Of a DNA stretch of 64,000 nt, positions 56,227 to 64,000 are shown in pieces; the first letter of the stretch is position 1; each line of letters starts with the position of its first letter. The notes beneath the pieces were generated by a model, which saw nothing but the letters and a program-made list of their open reading frames with translations, was not told where the DNA came from and did not search any database. The position numbers and the translations under genes are program-made. Source of the DNA: Hyphomicrobiales bacterium. GTDB taxonomy: Bacteria > Pseudomonadota > Alphaproteobacteria > Rhizobiales > Aestuariivirgaceae. The DNA lies in contig JANYHN010000030.1 of the NCBI GenBank assembly GCA_025359045.1, positions 1 to 64,000 of the forward strand. The letters run 5' to 3'.

Positions 56227-57369
56227 ATGTCGATTTCACGCAGAATGTATCATCTTATTGCGTTAGGTATTTCAATTTCAACTCTCGCGGCATTTACGCC
56301 CGCAGTCCAAGCCGCTGGCCCAGAAGTTGTTTCTGGCCCCTCTGCCCAACCTGAATGTTTTGCGCCATGGGGCGCAGATACTAAGTTCTTCAAGTTTCCG
56401 AAAAAAGATGGAAAGTATCGCATTGCGCTCGCAAATGGCTACATTGCCAATACATGGCGCATTCAAATGATCCAGACCGCCAAAGCCTATGCAGCTAAGC
56501 CTGAAGTTGCCGCTAAATTGAAAGAGTTTAAAGTTGTTTCAACAGGCGAAGATGTGCCTGCACAGATTTCTGCCATAAACAACTTTATCGATTCTGGTTA
56601 TGATGCCATTGTCGTCAATGCCCAGAACCCAACAGCTTTCGGCCCAGTCATCAAGCGCGCCAAAGAAGCTGGTGTTGTGCTTGTGGCTTTCGACAATATT
56701 CTTGATACGCAAGACGCCATCAACGTCAACGTTGACCAAAAGGGTCTCGGTGTGTTGTGGGCTAATTGGATCATCAAACATGTTCCAGATGGTGGCAAAG
56801 TACTCGAAGTGCGCGGTGTTGCCGGAACCTCAGTCGATACAGATCGCCATAACGGCATTCACGAAACTCTCGATGCATCGGGCAAGAAATGGGCTGTGAC
56901 TGAAGTTGTGGGCAAATGGGATGACGGTGTTGCGCAAAAAGCAACGGCCGATGCGATTGCCACCAGCGGCCCATTTGCGGCAGTGACTGGTCAAGGCGGT
57001 GACACAGGCATCGTTCAAGCAATGATTGACGCAAAACACGCCTTTGTGCCGTTTGGTGGTGAAACCGAAAACGGCTTCCGCAAATTCTGCGCGGCCCACG
57101 CTGGCGATGGTTTGAAGTGTTCATCAGCCGGCACAGGCCCTGCGCAAGTCGCAGTAGCAATCAAGACGGCAATTGCTGCACTTGATGGCGAAGTGGTTCC
57201 TCAATCTGTTAAACTGCCCTTGGCCATCGTCGAAGATCCAAACTTCAAAGCTGGCCAAGATTTTTTCCCAGATCAGTCTGATAACTTCTTTGTGGGCAAT
57301 TCTTTCCCAACTTGTGGCATCAACTTCTCTGCTCAAGAAATTATGGGCCAAAGCAAAGAAAACCAATAA
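56227..57369 (+). CDS. Periplasmic sugar-binding protein of CUT2 ABC importer 2
   Basis: A 380-residue binding protein. ATG 56227 follows GGGAGG by 7 bases. The signal peptide is MYHLIALGISISTLAAFTPA with cleavage near QAA. Binding-fold motifs are RIALANGYIANTWRIQMIQT, GYDAIVVNAQNP, VEVRGVAGT-like VLEVRGVAGTSVDTDRHNG, and GQGGDTGIVQAM. The ligand is probably a monosaccharide. It is unlike the binding protein of importer 1 and shows no close duplication. Confidence 0.92.
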   Translation: MSISRRMYHLIALGISISTLAAFTPAVQAAGPEVVSGPSAQPECFAPWGADTKFFKFPKKDGKYRIALANGYIANTWRIQMIQTAKAYAAKPEVAAKLKEFKVVSTGEDVPAQISAINNFIDSGYDAIVVNAQNPTAFGPVIKRAKEAGVVLVAFDNILDTQDAINVNVDQKGLGVLWANWIIKHVPDGGKVLEVRGVAGTSVDTDRHNGIHETLDASGKKWAVTEVVGKWDDGVAQKATADAIATSGPFAAVTGQGGDTGIVQAMIDAKHAFVPFGGETENGFRKFCAAHAGDGLKCSSAGTGPAQVAVAIKTAIAALDGEVVPQSVKLPLAIVEDPNFKAGQDFFPDQSDNFFVGNSFPTCGINFSAQEIMGQSKENQ

Positions 57370-57451
57370 AAGTATCTCGTCTCCCGAGAGGCGTCGTGGG
57401 AGAAATCCTGCGGCGTCGCTTTTTTGTGTTATTGATTGGTTTGGAGGAGCC

Positions 57452-58984
57452 TTGATCAATTCATCACCACTGCTGCGCATGGAAGGCGTGTCTAAACGAT
57501 ACGGCGGTGTGCGTGCGCTTGAAAAGGCCAGCCTTGAAATCTGGCCAGGCCGCATCCACTGCATTCTCGGCGAGAATGGTGCTGGCAAGTCCACACTAAT
57601 AAAACTTATTGCGGGCGTTGTGGCGCCTGATGAAGGCCACATCCTTCTTGATGGCAAGGCCGTTTCATTTGCATCGCCGGCGGCTGCCAATGAGGCAGGC
57701 ATCGTTTGTATTTTCCAAGAGCTCTCATTGATCCCTGATCTGTCCGTGGCAGATAATATTATGATCAGTGATCCGCCGACCCGCGCTGGCATGATTGACC
57801 GCAAGCAGCAGCGGATATGTGCTGAAGAAGCGTTGGCACAGGCTGGTGCTGAAGATATTCACCCGCTTGCACTGGTTAAGGATTTGCCCCTGTCGCGACG
57901 ACAAATGGTAGAAATAGCTAAAGCTCTGGCGCGCAAACCACGTATCCTCATTCTTGATGAAGCAACTTCGGCATTGACGGCGGCCGACGTTACAAAAATA
58001 TTTGCCGTTCTCAAACGTTTGCGCAGTGATGGCATGGCGCTCCTCTATATCTCGCACCGGATGCATGAAATCGCTGAACTGGCTGACGAATGCACGGTGT
58101 TTCGTAACGGTCAAAAAATTGAAACCTATAAAGCTGGCAGTAAAACGAATACTGAAGTTGTGGAACTGATGATTGGCCGTGAATATAAAAACGTATTCCC
58201 GCCGAAGCCCGTTAAAAAATCTGATACAAAATTGCCGACATTGCAAATCATAAATCTGTCATGGACTGATCGTCTTAGAGATATTTCCTTGTCGGTGCAG
58301 CGTGGTGAAATAATTGGCCTTGGTGGCCTGGATGGGCAAGGCCAGCGCGATCTGTTGCTAGCATTATTTGGCGTATTGCGTGGCTGTTCTGGTCAGGTAC
58401 TTATTGACGGTGCTGCGGTTAAAATTAACAGCCCCACTATGGCAAAGAGTGAGAATATCGGCATGGCCTTAATTCCGGAGGATCGAAAGACCGAGGGACT
58501 AATGTTGCCGATGTCAGTGCGCGATAATCTTTCATTTGCGGCTCTACACCGAATTTCCAAGGGTGGAATTGTTGATAGTGCGCGTGAACAAAAGCTCACC
58601 CAAGAGATGATCAACCTGTTGGCCATTAAAACTGCAAATGTGGATTTGGCTGTTGGCTCACTTTCTGGAGGCAATCAGCAGAAGGTAGTGATTGCAAAAT
58701 GGTTGATGAACAAGCCTCGAATTATACTGCTCAATGACCCAACGCGTGGCATCGACGTTGGCACCAAGCAGGAACTCTATGTGCTGCTGCGCAAACTTGC
58801 CGATGAAGGCGCTGCGATTATTTTTTATTCAACCGACTATGATGAATTGATCGGCTGCTGTGACCGGGTTCTGGTTCTTTATGATGGCAAGGTAACGCGC
58901 GAACTTGTTGGCGCTGAAATTACAGAACGTGTACTTATTGCCAGCGCGCTCAATATCGATATGGAAAAGGTGGTTCACGCATGA
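57452..58984 (+). CDS. Two-domain ABC ATPase of CUT2 importer 2 (RbsA/MglA type)
   Basis: A 510-residue ATPase with two fused domains. Domain 1 has Walker A LGENGAGKSTLIK and Walker B ILILDEATSALT, with a degenerate signature PLSRRQMVEI. Domain 2 has a degenerate Walker A GLDGQGQRDLLLA and intact signature LSGGNQQKVVIAKWL, typical of RbsA/XylG. The start is TTG 57452 (MINSSPLLRMEGV) after GGAGGAGCC; ATG 57497 or the longer upstream frame are less likely. A hairpin (TCTCCC/GGGAGA, 57380-57403) and T6 tract separate it from the binding-protein gene. Confidence 0.9.
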   Translation: MINSSPLLRMEGVSKRYGGVRALEKASLEIWPGRIHCILGENGAGKSTLIKLIAGVVAPDEGHILLDGKAVSFASPAAANEAGIVCIFQELSLIPDLSVADNIMISDPPTRAGMIDRKQQRICAEEALAQAGAEDIHPLALVKDLPLSRRQMVEIAKALARKPRILILDEATSALTAADVTKIFAVLKRLRSDGMALLYISHRMHEIAELADECTVFRNGQKIETYKAGSKTNTEVVELMIGREYKNVFPPKPVKKSDTKLPTLQIINLSWTDRLRDISLSVQRGEIIGLGGLDGQGQRDLLLALFGVLRGCSGQVLIDGAAVKINSPTMAKSENIGMALIPEDRKTEGLMLPMSVRDNLSFAALHRISKGGIVDSAREQKLTQEMINLLAIKTANVDLAVGSLSGGNQQKVVIAKWLMNKPRIILLNDPTRGIDVGTKQELYVLLRKLADEGAAIIFYSTDYDELIGCCDRVLVLYDGKVTRELVGAEITERVLIASALNIDMEKVVHA

Positions 58985-59961
58985 AAGATTGGCGGTTTTG
59001 GTTTGCCGAACAACGCGGCACGTTCATGGCCATCGCAATATTTCTGATGATGTTTGTGATTTATATTTCAAATCATCCCGCTGGATTTAACGCAAATATC
59101 GTTCAAACCGCATCTAACAAAGGTGTATTGCTGGCATTTGTTGCCATGGCGCAAGCTCTTGTGGTGATTACGTCGGGCATCGACCTTTCCATTGGCATGA
59201 TTTTTACCTTGACGAATTGTTTAGCGTCTTGGCTTGTCACAGGTTCCCCCTTGCAAGTTGCCATCGGTGTTGTTGTGGTGTTGTTCGTGGGTGCACTTTG
59301 CGGCGCAATCAACGGGGCTGTAGTTATTTATGGGCGCTTACAACCCATCGTGGCGACGATTGCGACTGGCGCCATCTACTATGGCATCGCCCTAGCATTG
59401 CGCCCAACACCGGGTGGCACGGTGGATGAAATCCTCGCCGATGCGCTCACCGGAAAATTGTTTGGTTTTATACCAGCAAGTCTGGTTGCGCTATTAGTTG
59501 TCGTGCTGGTGGTGTGGATTCCATTTAGTCGGTCAGTCACAGGCCGAGCTGCTTATGCAGTGGGCTCATCCGAGCAGGCGGCGTTTATGTCTGGCGTTCC
59601 GATCAAACGCGCAAAATTCATCACCTATACTTTAGCCGGACTGCTCGCCGGAATTGGTGGCTTGTTCCTCACCTTTTTCACCTACACAGGTGAAGCAGCC
59701 TATGCCAGTGGCAATGCCTATACGTTGTTCTCCATTGCGTCGGTTGTACTTGGCGGAGTTTCATTGATGGGCGGCAGAGGCAGTGCGATTGGCGCCATTT
59801 TTGGGGCCTTAGCTTTTCGCACTATTGGTGACCTGCTTTTTGTTTTCGATTTTGATCCCTTATGGCAACCTCTGTTCCAAGGCGTTGTGCTGCTGCTTGC
59901 GGTTAGCTTGAGTGCCTTTGGCCTGCTTCGAATTCGCAATCGATTGGAATGGTTTGGATGA
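58981..59961 (+). CDS. CUT2 ABC permease A of importer 2
   Basis: A 326-residue membrane permease (BPD_transp_2). The signature is VITSGIDLSIGMIF. The coupling loop is VGSSEQAAFMSGVPIKRAKF and the C-terminal motif is VVLGGVSLMGGRGSAIGAIFG. It overlaps the ATPase stop (ATGA) and the next permease start. With permease B it likely forms a heterodimer, whereas importer 1 has one permease. Confidence 0.92.
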   Translation: MKDWRFWFAEQRGTFMAIAIFLMMFVIYISNHPAGFNANIVQTASNKGVLLAFVAMAQALVVITSGIDLSIGMIFTLTNCLASWLVTGSPLQVAIGVVVVLFVGALCGAINGAVVIYGRLQPIVATIATGAIYYGIALALRPTPGGTVDEILADALTGKLFGFIPASLVALLVVVLVVWIPFSRSVTGRAAYAVGSSEQAAFMSGVPIKRAKFITYTLAGLLAGIGGLFLTFFTYTGEAAYASGNAYTLFSIASVVLGGVSLMGGRGSAIGAIFGALAFRTIGDLLFVFDFDPLWQPLFQGVVLLLAVSLSAFGLLRIRNRLEWFG

Positions 59962-60932
59962 ACGCGATACTTGATAGCCAAATTTTTCGTTTGTTACGCC
60001 GATTTGATCCTGCGGTAACAACTGCATTTGGCTGCATTCTTCTTTTGCTTGTGGTTGGTGGAACCTATTCAAGTAATTTTTTGTCTCCTGAATATCTTTT
60101 GCAACAGCTCAAAGTGGCATCATTTCTGGGTATCATCGCGACGGGCATGATGATGATCATTTTGCTGGGTCAGATTGATCTCTCCGTTCCGTGGGTGGTG
60201 ACGGTTGGGGCAATGATGTCTTGCGCTGTGGTGGGCCATGGAACAGTTGGCGCCATTCTCGCCATTCCATTTGGCATTTTGTGCGGTGTGGCAATCGGGT
60301 TGGTCAATGGCTTTGGCGTGGCCTATCTTCGAATTCCTTCGATGATCATTACACTTGCCACCAATGCTGTCGCCCAAGGTTTGATGGTGGTTTACACGGG
60401 CGGATTTTCACCGCAGGATTCTGCATCCCCTGCCATGCGATATCTCGCAACGGGATTTGTAATTCCGGGCCTGCCGAATTCGGTTGTCTGTTGGGCCATT
60501 GTCGGTGCTCTGGCCGTTTTCTTGCTCACACGCACAACATTTGGCAGAGCCATTTACGGTATCGGCAATCGTGAACGGGCGGCCTATCTTTCAGGCATCA
60601 ACACACGCCGCATTGTAATGACGGCGTTTGGAATTTCAGGAGGCTTAGCAGCGTTGGGCGGCGTGCTGCTGGCGGGTTATGCATCCAAAGCTGCACAATC
60701 CATGGGAGACGCTTACCTGTTGCCCGCCATTGCCGCCGTGGTGCTTGGCGGAACATCAATTCTGGGCGGGCGTGGCAGCTATCTTGGCACCGTTGCAGGT
60801 GTGATGCTCATTACCCTACTGCAATCCATATTATCCGTAATGCAGATGCCAGAATTTGGCCGCCAGATTATCTATGGAGTAGTCATCATCGCTATGCTGT
60901 TGCTCTATGGCAGAGAGAAACTTCAACGTTAA
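59958..60932 (+). CDS. CUT2 ABC permease B of importer 2
   Basis: A 324-residue permease with the signature ILLGQIDLSVPWVVTVGAM. The coupling loop is IGNRERAAYLSGINTRRIVM and the C-terminal motif is VVLGGTSILGGRGSYLGTVAG. ATG 59958 overlaps the stop of permease A. Last gene of the importer 2 operon; no catabolic gene follows before the mobile-island scar. Confidence 0.92.
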   Translation: MNAILDSQIFRLLRRFDPAVTTAFGCILLLLVVGGTYSSNFLSPEYLLQQLKVASFLGIIATGMMMIILLGQIDLSVPWVVTVGAMMSCAVVGHGTVGAILAIPFGILCGVAIGLVNGFGVAYLRIPSMIITLATNAVAQGLMVVYTGGFSPQDSASPAMRYLATGFVIPGLPNSVVCWAIVGALAVFLLTRTTFGRAIYGIGNRERAAYLSGINTRRIVMTAFGISGGLAALGGVLLAGYASKAAQSMGDAYLLPAIAAVVLGGTSILGGRGSYLGTVAGVMLITLLQSILSVMQMPEFGRQIIYGVVIIAMLLLYGREKLQR

Positions 60933-60970
60933 ATATAAGTGACAAAGATATGATCCCGTCAAATTCCAGC

Positions 60971-61066
60971 TTAGTTGCCAGCGTATTTGTTCCAAACATC
61001 GATCCCTGCATAGCGCGTGTCGACGGAGGAAAGCTGACAGTGAATAACCCCTAGATTTGTAGACAC
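60971..61066 (-). other. Short coding remnant or small ORF (31 codons)
   Basis: A minus-strand frame reads from GTG 61066 (AGGGGG just upstream) to a TAA at 60971 and ends with VDTRYAGIDVWNKYAGN, which looks like natural protein. I do not recognise it. It may be the 3' end of a gene truncated when the adjacent island inserted, or a chance frame. Confidence 0.2.
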
Positions 61067-61312
61067 ATTGCCCCCTTAAAATGAGTTATCGACACAATTA
61101 TCGACAGAGGCAATTTCACTGAAGTGTAGAATTTTGCATTCTGCTCAGCGCAATTCATCAGTTTACCCGCGTTTGCTATCCATTTCCAATTGTCGAAATT
61201 CGAGTGATGTGCGATTCTGAACTCCTAAACAAAAGGAGCCACCACAACCAGAATTATCCGGACATAACCCAGACCACTGCCCTGAGACAGAACCTTTAAC
61301 CAATTGAAAAGA

Positions 61313-61357
61313 TGGCGCACCCGACAGGATTCGAACCTGTGACCTCTGCCTTCGGAG
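61313..61357 (-). repeat. 3' fragment of tRNA-Arg, probable att site
   Basis: On the minus strand the sequence reads as the anticodon-side stem, variable region, T-arm (CAGGTTCGAATCCTG), acceptor 3' strand and CCA of a tRNA-Arg (CCG-type). No 5' half is present. Such fragments are left at the far end of islands that integrate into tRNA genes. The integrase gene begins about 180 bases away on the 5' side of the fragment, which is the expected island side. Confidence 0.8.
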
Positions 61358-61538
61358 CCGGATAACTTGTGTTTTGCCACAGTATCCAATTCCGCGTAAA
61401 TGCACGCTAACATACTATTATCATTGGTATTTCTTGAAAGAACCTATCGACGAGTGCACGCTGTGGCAACCGTGAATATCCCTCCAACTGCTTCCGTGGT
61501 GCTTCCGCGGAAGTACCCTGAAGACGAAGGAAACACCG

Positions 61539-62249
61539 ATGCCAAAGCTAACCAAACGGATCGTCGATGCCTCCGTGCCACGCGAGAAGGATTACTTCCT
61601 CTGGGATGACGATCTACCAGGGTTTGGGTTGCGTGTTTTCGCTTCCGGCAAGCGAAGTTACCTCGTTCAGTATCGTGCGCGCGGACGGTCACGGCGTTAC
61701 ACTATCGGTCTTCACGGCGTCTGGACGCCTGAAACCGCCCGCCAGGAGGCGAGGTCCCAGTTGGGCAGAATTGCGCAAGGCGAGAACCCGGCAGAAGAAC
61801 GTCTACTCGACCACAAGGCCATCACCGTCAAAGAGCTGTGCGAGCTCTATATTAAGGACTTGGAAGTCGGGTTGATCCTCGGCAAAGGTGGACGTCCCAA
61901 GAAACAGAGCACCATCCTCACCGACACAGGGCGCATTCTGCGACACATCATTCCGCTGCTTGGGCCGCGCCGCGTCACGGATATCACGAAGCCTGAGATC
62001 ACTCGCGTGATGAAAGACATCATCACGGGCAAAACGCGCATTTCGGTCAAGACGAAGAAGCTGCGCGGACGGTCAATCGTGCGCGGTGGCGCAGGCACCG
62101 CGATCAGGACGATTGGCCTGCTTGGCGGCATTCTCTCCTTCGCCGTGGAGGAAGGCATCATCGATAGCAACCCCACACATGGCATCCGCAAACCGAAATA
62201 CACCGTTCGTACACGGAGGTTGACCGAATCTGGACTTGTCCCCAATTAA
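61539..62249 (+). pseudogene. Truncated tyrosine recombinase (island integrase)
   Basis: The first ~230 residues of an integrase. The DUF4102 arm-DNA-binding domain is LTKRIVDASVPREKDYFLWD followed by GFGLRVFASGKRSYLVQYR. The core-binding SAM-like domain is seen to GIIDSNPTHGIRKPKYTVRT. The frame then breaks after RRLTE (about 62230) where insertion-element-like sequence begins. The catalytic domain with the R...HxxR...Y residues is missing, so it cannot recombine. GC content is higher than in the neighbours, consistent with foreign origin. Confidence 0.88.
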
Positions 62250-62880
62250 TTCCGCATCATGTTCTGATTCAGGCTGACAATCATTCGAATTTGACGGGTG
62301 ATGTCCCTCCTTTGACTGAATGTCTGCAGCGGGTGTCGTAGAAGCGTCTTCTCGGCGATGTAAGCAAATCGCCTGTCAAGCGATGGTTCATGTATTGGAA
62401 GAAAGCACTGCGGACTTCGTTGCGCGATGCCCAAGTGTTCCGCCAGTTTAGCTCGGTTTTCAGGGTTTTGAAGAAGGTATGAACGGCAGACTGTCGTAAC
62501 AATTGCCTTTGCAGTTCATCGATGCTTTAAAGCCCAAGGATGTTTTGAAGCCACTTCACCCGATCGCTTTTGATAGTCATGGGAACAGTATTGACTGCCC
62601 ACGGTCCGTGTGAAGAATGCAGCCAGACGGTGGGTTGCTTAGCGCCACCGCATTGTTCAGAGCTTCTACGGCCAGATCATGGTTCAGGCGATTGCTGGTT
62701 GCCCAGCAATGACACAGCGATAGTGCAGATCAATCATCACTGCTAAACACAACCGGCCCTCAGCGGTCCCGATGTAAGCGATATCATCCGCCACTTTTGA
62801 TTTTGCTGTTCGGCATGGAAGTTACGGTCCAGCCAGTTGGGCGCAATGTTGAAGTCATGTTGACTGTCCGTAGTTACATA
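62230..62880 (-). mobile_element. Decayed IS3-family insertion sequence (orfB remnant)
   Basis: Minus-strand pieces of an IS3 OrfB transposase in different frames. HDFNIAPNWLDRNFHAEQQN lies near 62785-62877. DDIAYIGTAEGRLCLAVMID lies near 62720-62785 (DDE domain). SNRLNHDLAVEALNNAVAL and HTDRGQSILF follow, then FFKTLKTELNW and FYDTRCRHSV, ending SPVKFE at 62284. Multiple frameshifts make it inactive. orfA is missing. One end joins the truncated integrase at about 62230; the other end is not clear. Confidence 0.75.
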
Positions 62881-62937
62881 TAATTCACGAAGGATCGCTA
62901 CATAAAAGCTTCAATGGCGAACTTCATGAACATCGAG

Positions 62938-63492
62938 TCACCTTCGTGTATTGGCATCTATCACGGCACAAAAAGCTTCGCCCGCTTCGTCCAGTGTCGT
63001 TTCATTGGAAATGGTAAAATGTCGTGAATCTCTGATCAGAGGCGTTATTTCTCGCGCATTGCGTTTGGCGAGATTTCCATCTGACGAACGCCCGCGTCCT
63101 GCAAGTCTCGCCTCTAAAATCTCAGATGGCGCCGTTATCTCGATTAAGAAATAGCATGGATAAAGCTTCGGCAAATCGGGTATGATAGTGCGGGAGACAT
63201 TGATCACTACGTGTTTGCCCGCGGCCAACTCGTTATGGATCTGCATAGGGATGCCATAGTGATGACCGTGAGCCTGCCAACTCAGTGCAAAAGCACCCAA
63301 CGATTGACTGGCTAGAAACGTACTAACATCCATTGTATCGTGATCTTCAGAGGCGACATCGGCATTTCGTGTAATCACACGACGCGGGAAGATAAATTGC
63401 GGATTGTTTTTAAACTTAGTCATCGCATACCGGACGACACTGTCCTTGCCAGCGCCACTTGGCCCAACCACCACTATCAGTTTGCCGCTCAC
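62938..63492 (-). CDS. phnN: Ribose 1,5-bisphosphate phosphokinase PhnN
   Basis: A 184-residue P-loop kinase of the guanylate kinase-like fold. Walker A is VVGPSGAGKDSVVR, FPRRVITRNADVASEDH is the substrate region, and SWQAHGHHYGIP is typical of PhnN. It converts ribose 1,5-bisphosphate to PRPP in the C-P lyase pathway of phosphonate degradation. Its start overlaps the phnM stop by 4 bp. Confidence 0.92.
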   Translation of the reverse strand: MSGKLIVVVGPSGAGKDSVVRYAMTKFKNNPQFIFPRRVITRNADVASEDHDTMDVSTFLASQSLGAFALSWQAHGHHYGIPMQIHNELAAGKHVVINVSRTIIPDLPKLYPCYFLIEITAPSEILEARLAGRGRSSDGNLAKRNAREITPLIRDSRHFTISNETTLDEAGEAFCAVIDANTRR

Positions 63493-64000
63493 AACACGCG
63501 CTGACCTTCACGCCACATTTTTTTCAACACCGGTTGGCCCGATTTCACACTCACCTGAATCAAGTCTGCGCGCTTGCCGATGTTAATCACCCCGCGATCG
63601 TCAAGGCCCGCGGCTTTTGCTGGGCCCTCCGTAACATAGTAAATTGCTTTTGGCAGACTGATCTCAATCCGCTCAAATAAGGTGAAGGCCCCCTGCAACA
63701 AACTGGAGGGCACATAATCTGAGGACAGAATATCCAAGTGTCCCGCTGCTGCAACTTCAAGCGCCGAAATATTTCCGGAATGCGATCCGCCACGCACTAC
63801 ATTTGGTGCGCCCATTAAAACTGACAGCCCCATATCATGAGCGGCCTTCGCGGATGCGGCAGAGGTTGGAAATTCGGCAATGACGGCACCGTCACCGACT
63901 GCTTCCTCAACATGCGCAATTGTAGCATCGTCATGACTAGCAATGCTGATGTTAAGTTCTCTTGCGAGTTTCAAAATTTCGACTTTGTTCTTACTTGCAT
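63489..64000 (-). CDS. phnM: PhnM, alpha-D-ribose 1-methylphosphonate 5-triphosphate diphosphatase (partial)
   Basis: The 3' part (about 170 residues) of an amidohydrolase-superfamily enzyme; the gene continues beyond the right end of the window. Visible motifs are SIASHDDAT (metal His-Asp), VIAEFPTS, MGAPNVVRGGSHSGN, LSSDYVPSSLLQGA and the C-terminal GKRADLI. PhnM removes pyrophosphate from the C-P lyase intermediate before the C-P lyase cleaves. It is upstream of phnN on the same transcript, a normal phn operon order. Confidence 0.93.
   Translation of the reverse strand, partial: ASKNKVEILKLARELNISIASHDDATIAHVEEAVGDGAVIAEFPTSAASAKAAHDMGLSVLMGAPNVVRGGSHSGNISALEVAAAGHLDILSSDYVPSSLLQGAFTLFERIEISLPKAIYYVTEGPAKAAGLDDRGVINIGKRADLIQVSVKSGQPVLKKMWREGQRVL

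Larger units (their letters stand above)
60933..61538. other. Intergenic region with mobile-island junction
   Basis: About 600 bases between the importer 2 operon and the integrase. It holds the short coding remnant above, the tRNA-Arg 3' fragment (61313-61357) and the integrase upstream region. No complete gene is visible. Confidence 0.5.

Noticed and set aside
61313-61400. A complete tRNA-Arg gene
   Set aside because: Only the 3' half with CCA is present; the 5' half is replaced by unrelated sequence.
1-64000. A CRISPR array, toxin-antitoxin pair, phage defence island or prophage
   Set aside because: No regularly spaced repeats, cas genes, recognisable defence genes or phage structural genes were found in the window.

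Overview
The window looks like a chromosomal segment of an alphaproteobacterium, probably of the order Hyphomicrobiales. The reasons are the gene neighbourhoods (NDUFA9-like reductase next to uppP, GST and queG; infC; rpmI-rplT-pheST), an MbfA-type ferritin-like iron exporter, a MocR regulator divergent from a DUF1127 gene, a Flp pilin, and frequent TTG/GTG starts. GC content looks moderate. Genus cannot be named from the sequence alone.

Layout: (1) 1-6.3 kb, housekeeping: tRNA-Leu(CAG), NDUFA9-like protein, uppP, GST, queG, an SDR, an alpha/beta hydrolase and infC. (2) 6.3-11.1 kb, accessory: a large secreted SGNH hydrolase; a candidate structured small RNA with its own terminator, divergent from a MarR-type regulator and separated from it by repeated TTGTC-N10-GACAA boxes; a MocR regulator divergent from DUF1127; an orphan Flp pilin. 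(3) 11.4-20.7 kb, translation and core metabolism: rpmI, rplT, pheS, an unknown gene wedged between pheS and pheT, pheT, pgi, lepA, mbfA and a DMT exporter, with short palindromic repeats around pgi. (4) 21.6-29.4 kb: a complete kdpFABCDE potassium uptake operon on the minus strand. (5) 29.6-40.3 kb: a DNA ligase/exonuclease pair, an SMP-30-like lactonase, a PAS-LuxR regulator, a sedolisin (S53) protease, a di-haem cytochrome and a large LuxR-type ATPase regulator. (6) 40.6-46.6 kb, minus strand: an envelope cluster (NnrU-like protein, DUF4149, LolD-like ATPase, FtsX-like permease, AttH-like lipocalin) ending in a frameshifted PNPOx gene. (7) 47.7-60.9 kb: a carbohydrate locus with an enolase-superfamily enzyme, a Gfo/Idh/MocA dehydrogenase, a sugar isomerase-like TIM barrel, two complete CUT2-type ABC importers and two LacI regulators. 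One LacI gene has no canonical start codon. (8) 60.9-62.9 kb: scar of a mobile island (3' fragment of tRNA-Arg, truncated tyrosine integrase, decayed IS3-family transposase). (9) 62.9-64 kb: phnN and the 3' part of phnM, running off the window.

The most coherent functional unit is region 7. Two importers feed a sugar or sugar acid to an oxidation/isomerisation/dehydration set under LacI control, and the substrate cannot be told from sequence. The most unusual points are the RNA/MarR module at 8.3-8.6 kb, the LacI gene that appears to start at AUC (54997-56016), the unknown gene inside pheST, and a sedolisin with exact catalytic spacing but no visible signal peptide. I found no CRISPR array, prophage or recognisable defence island.
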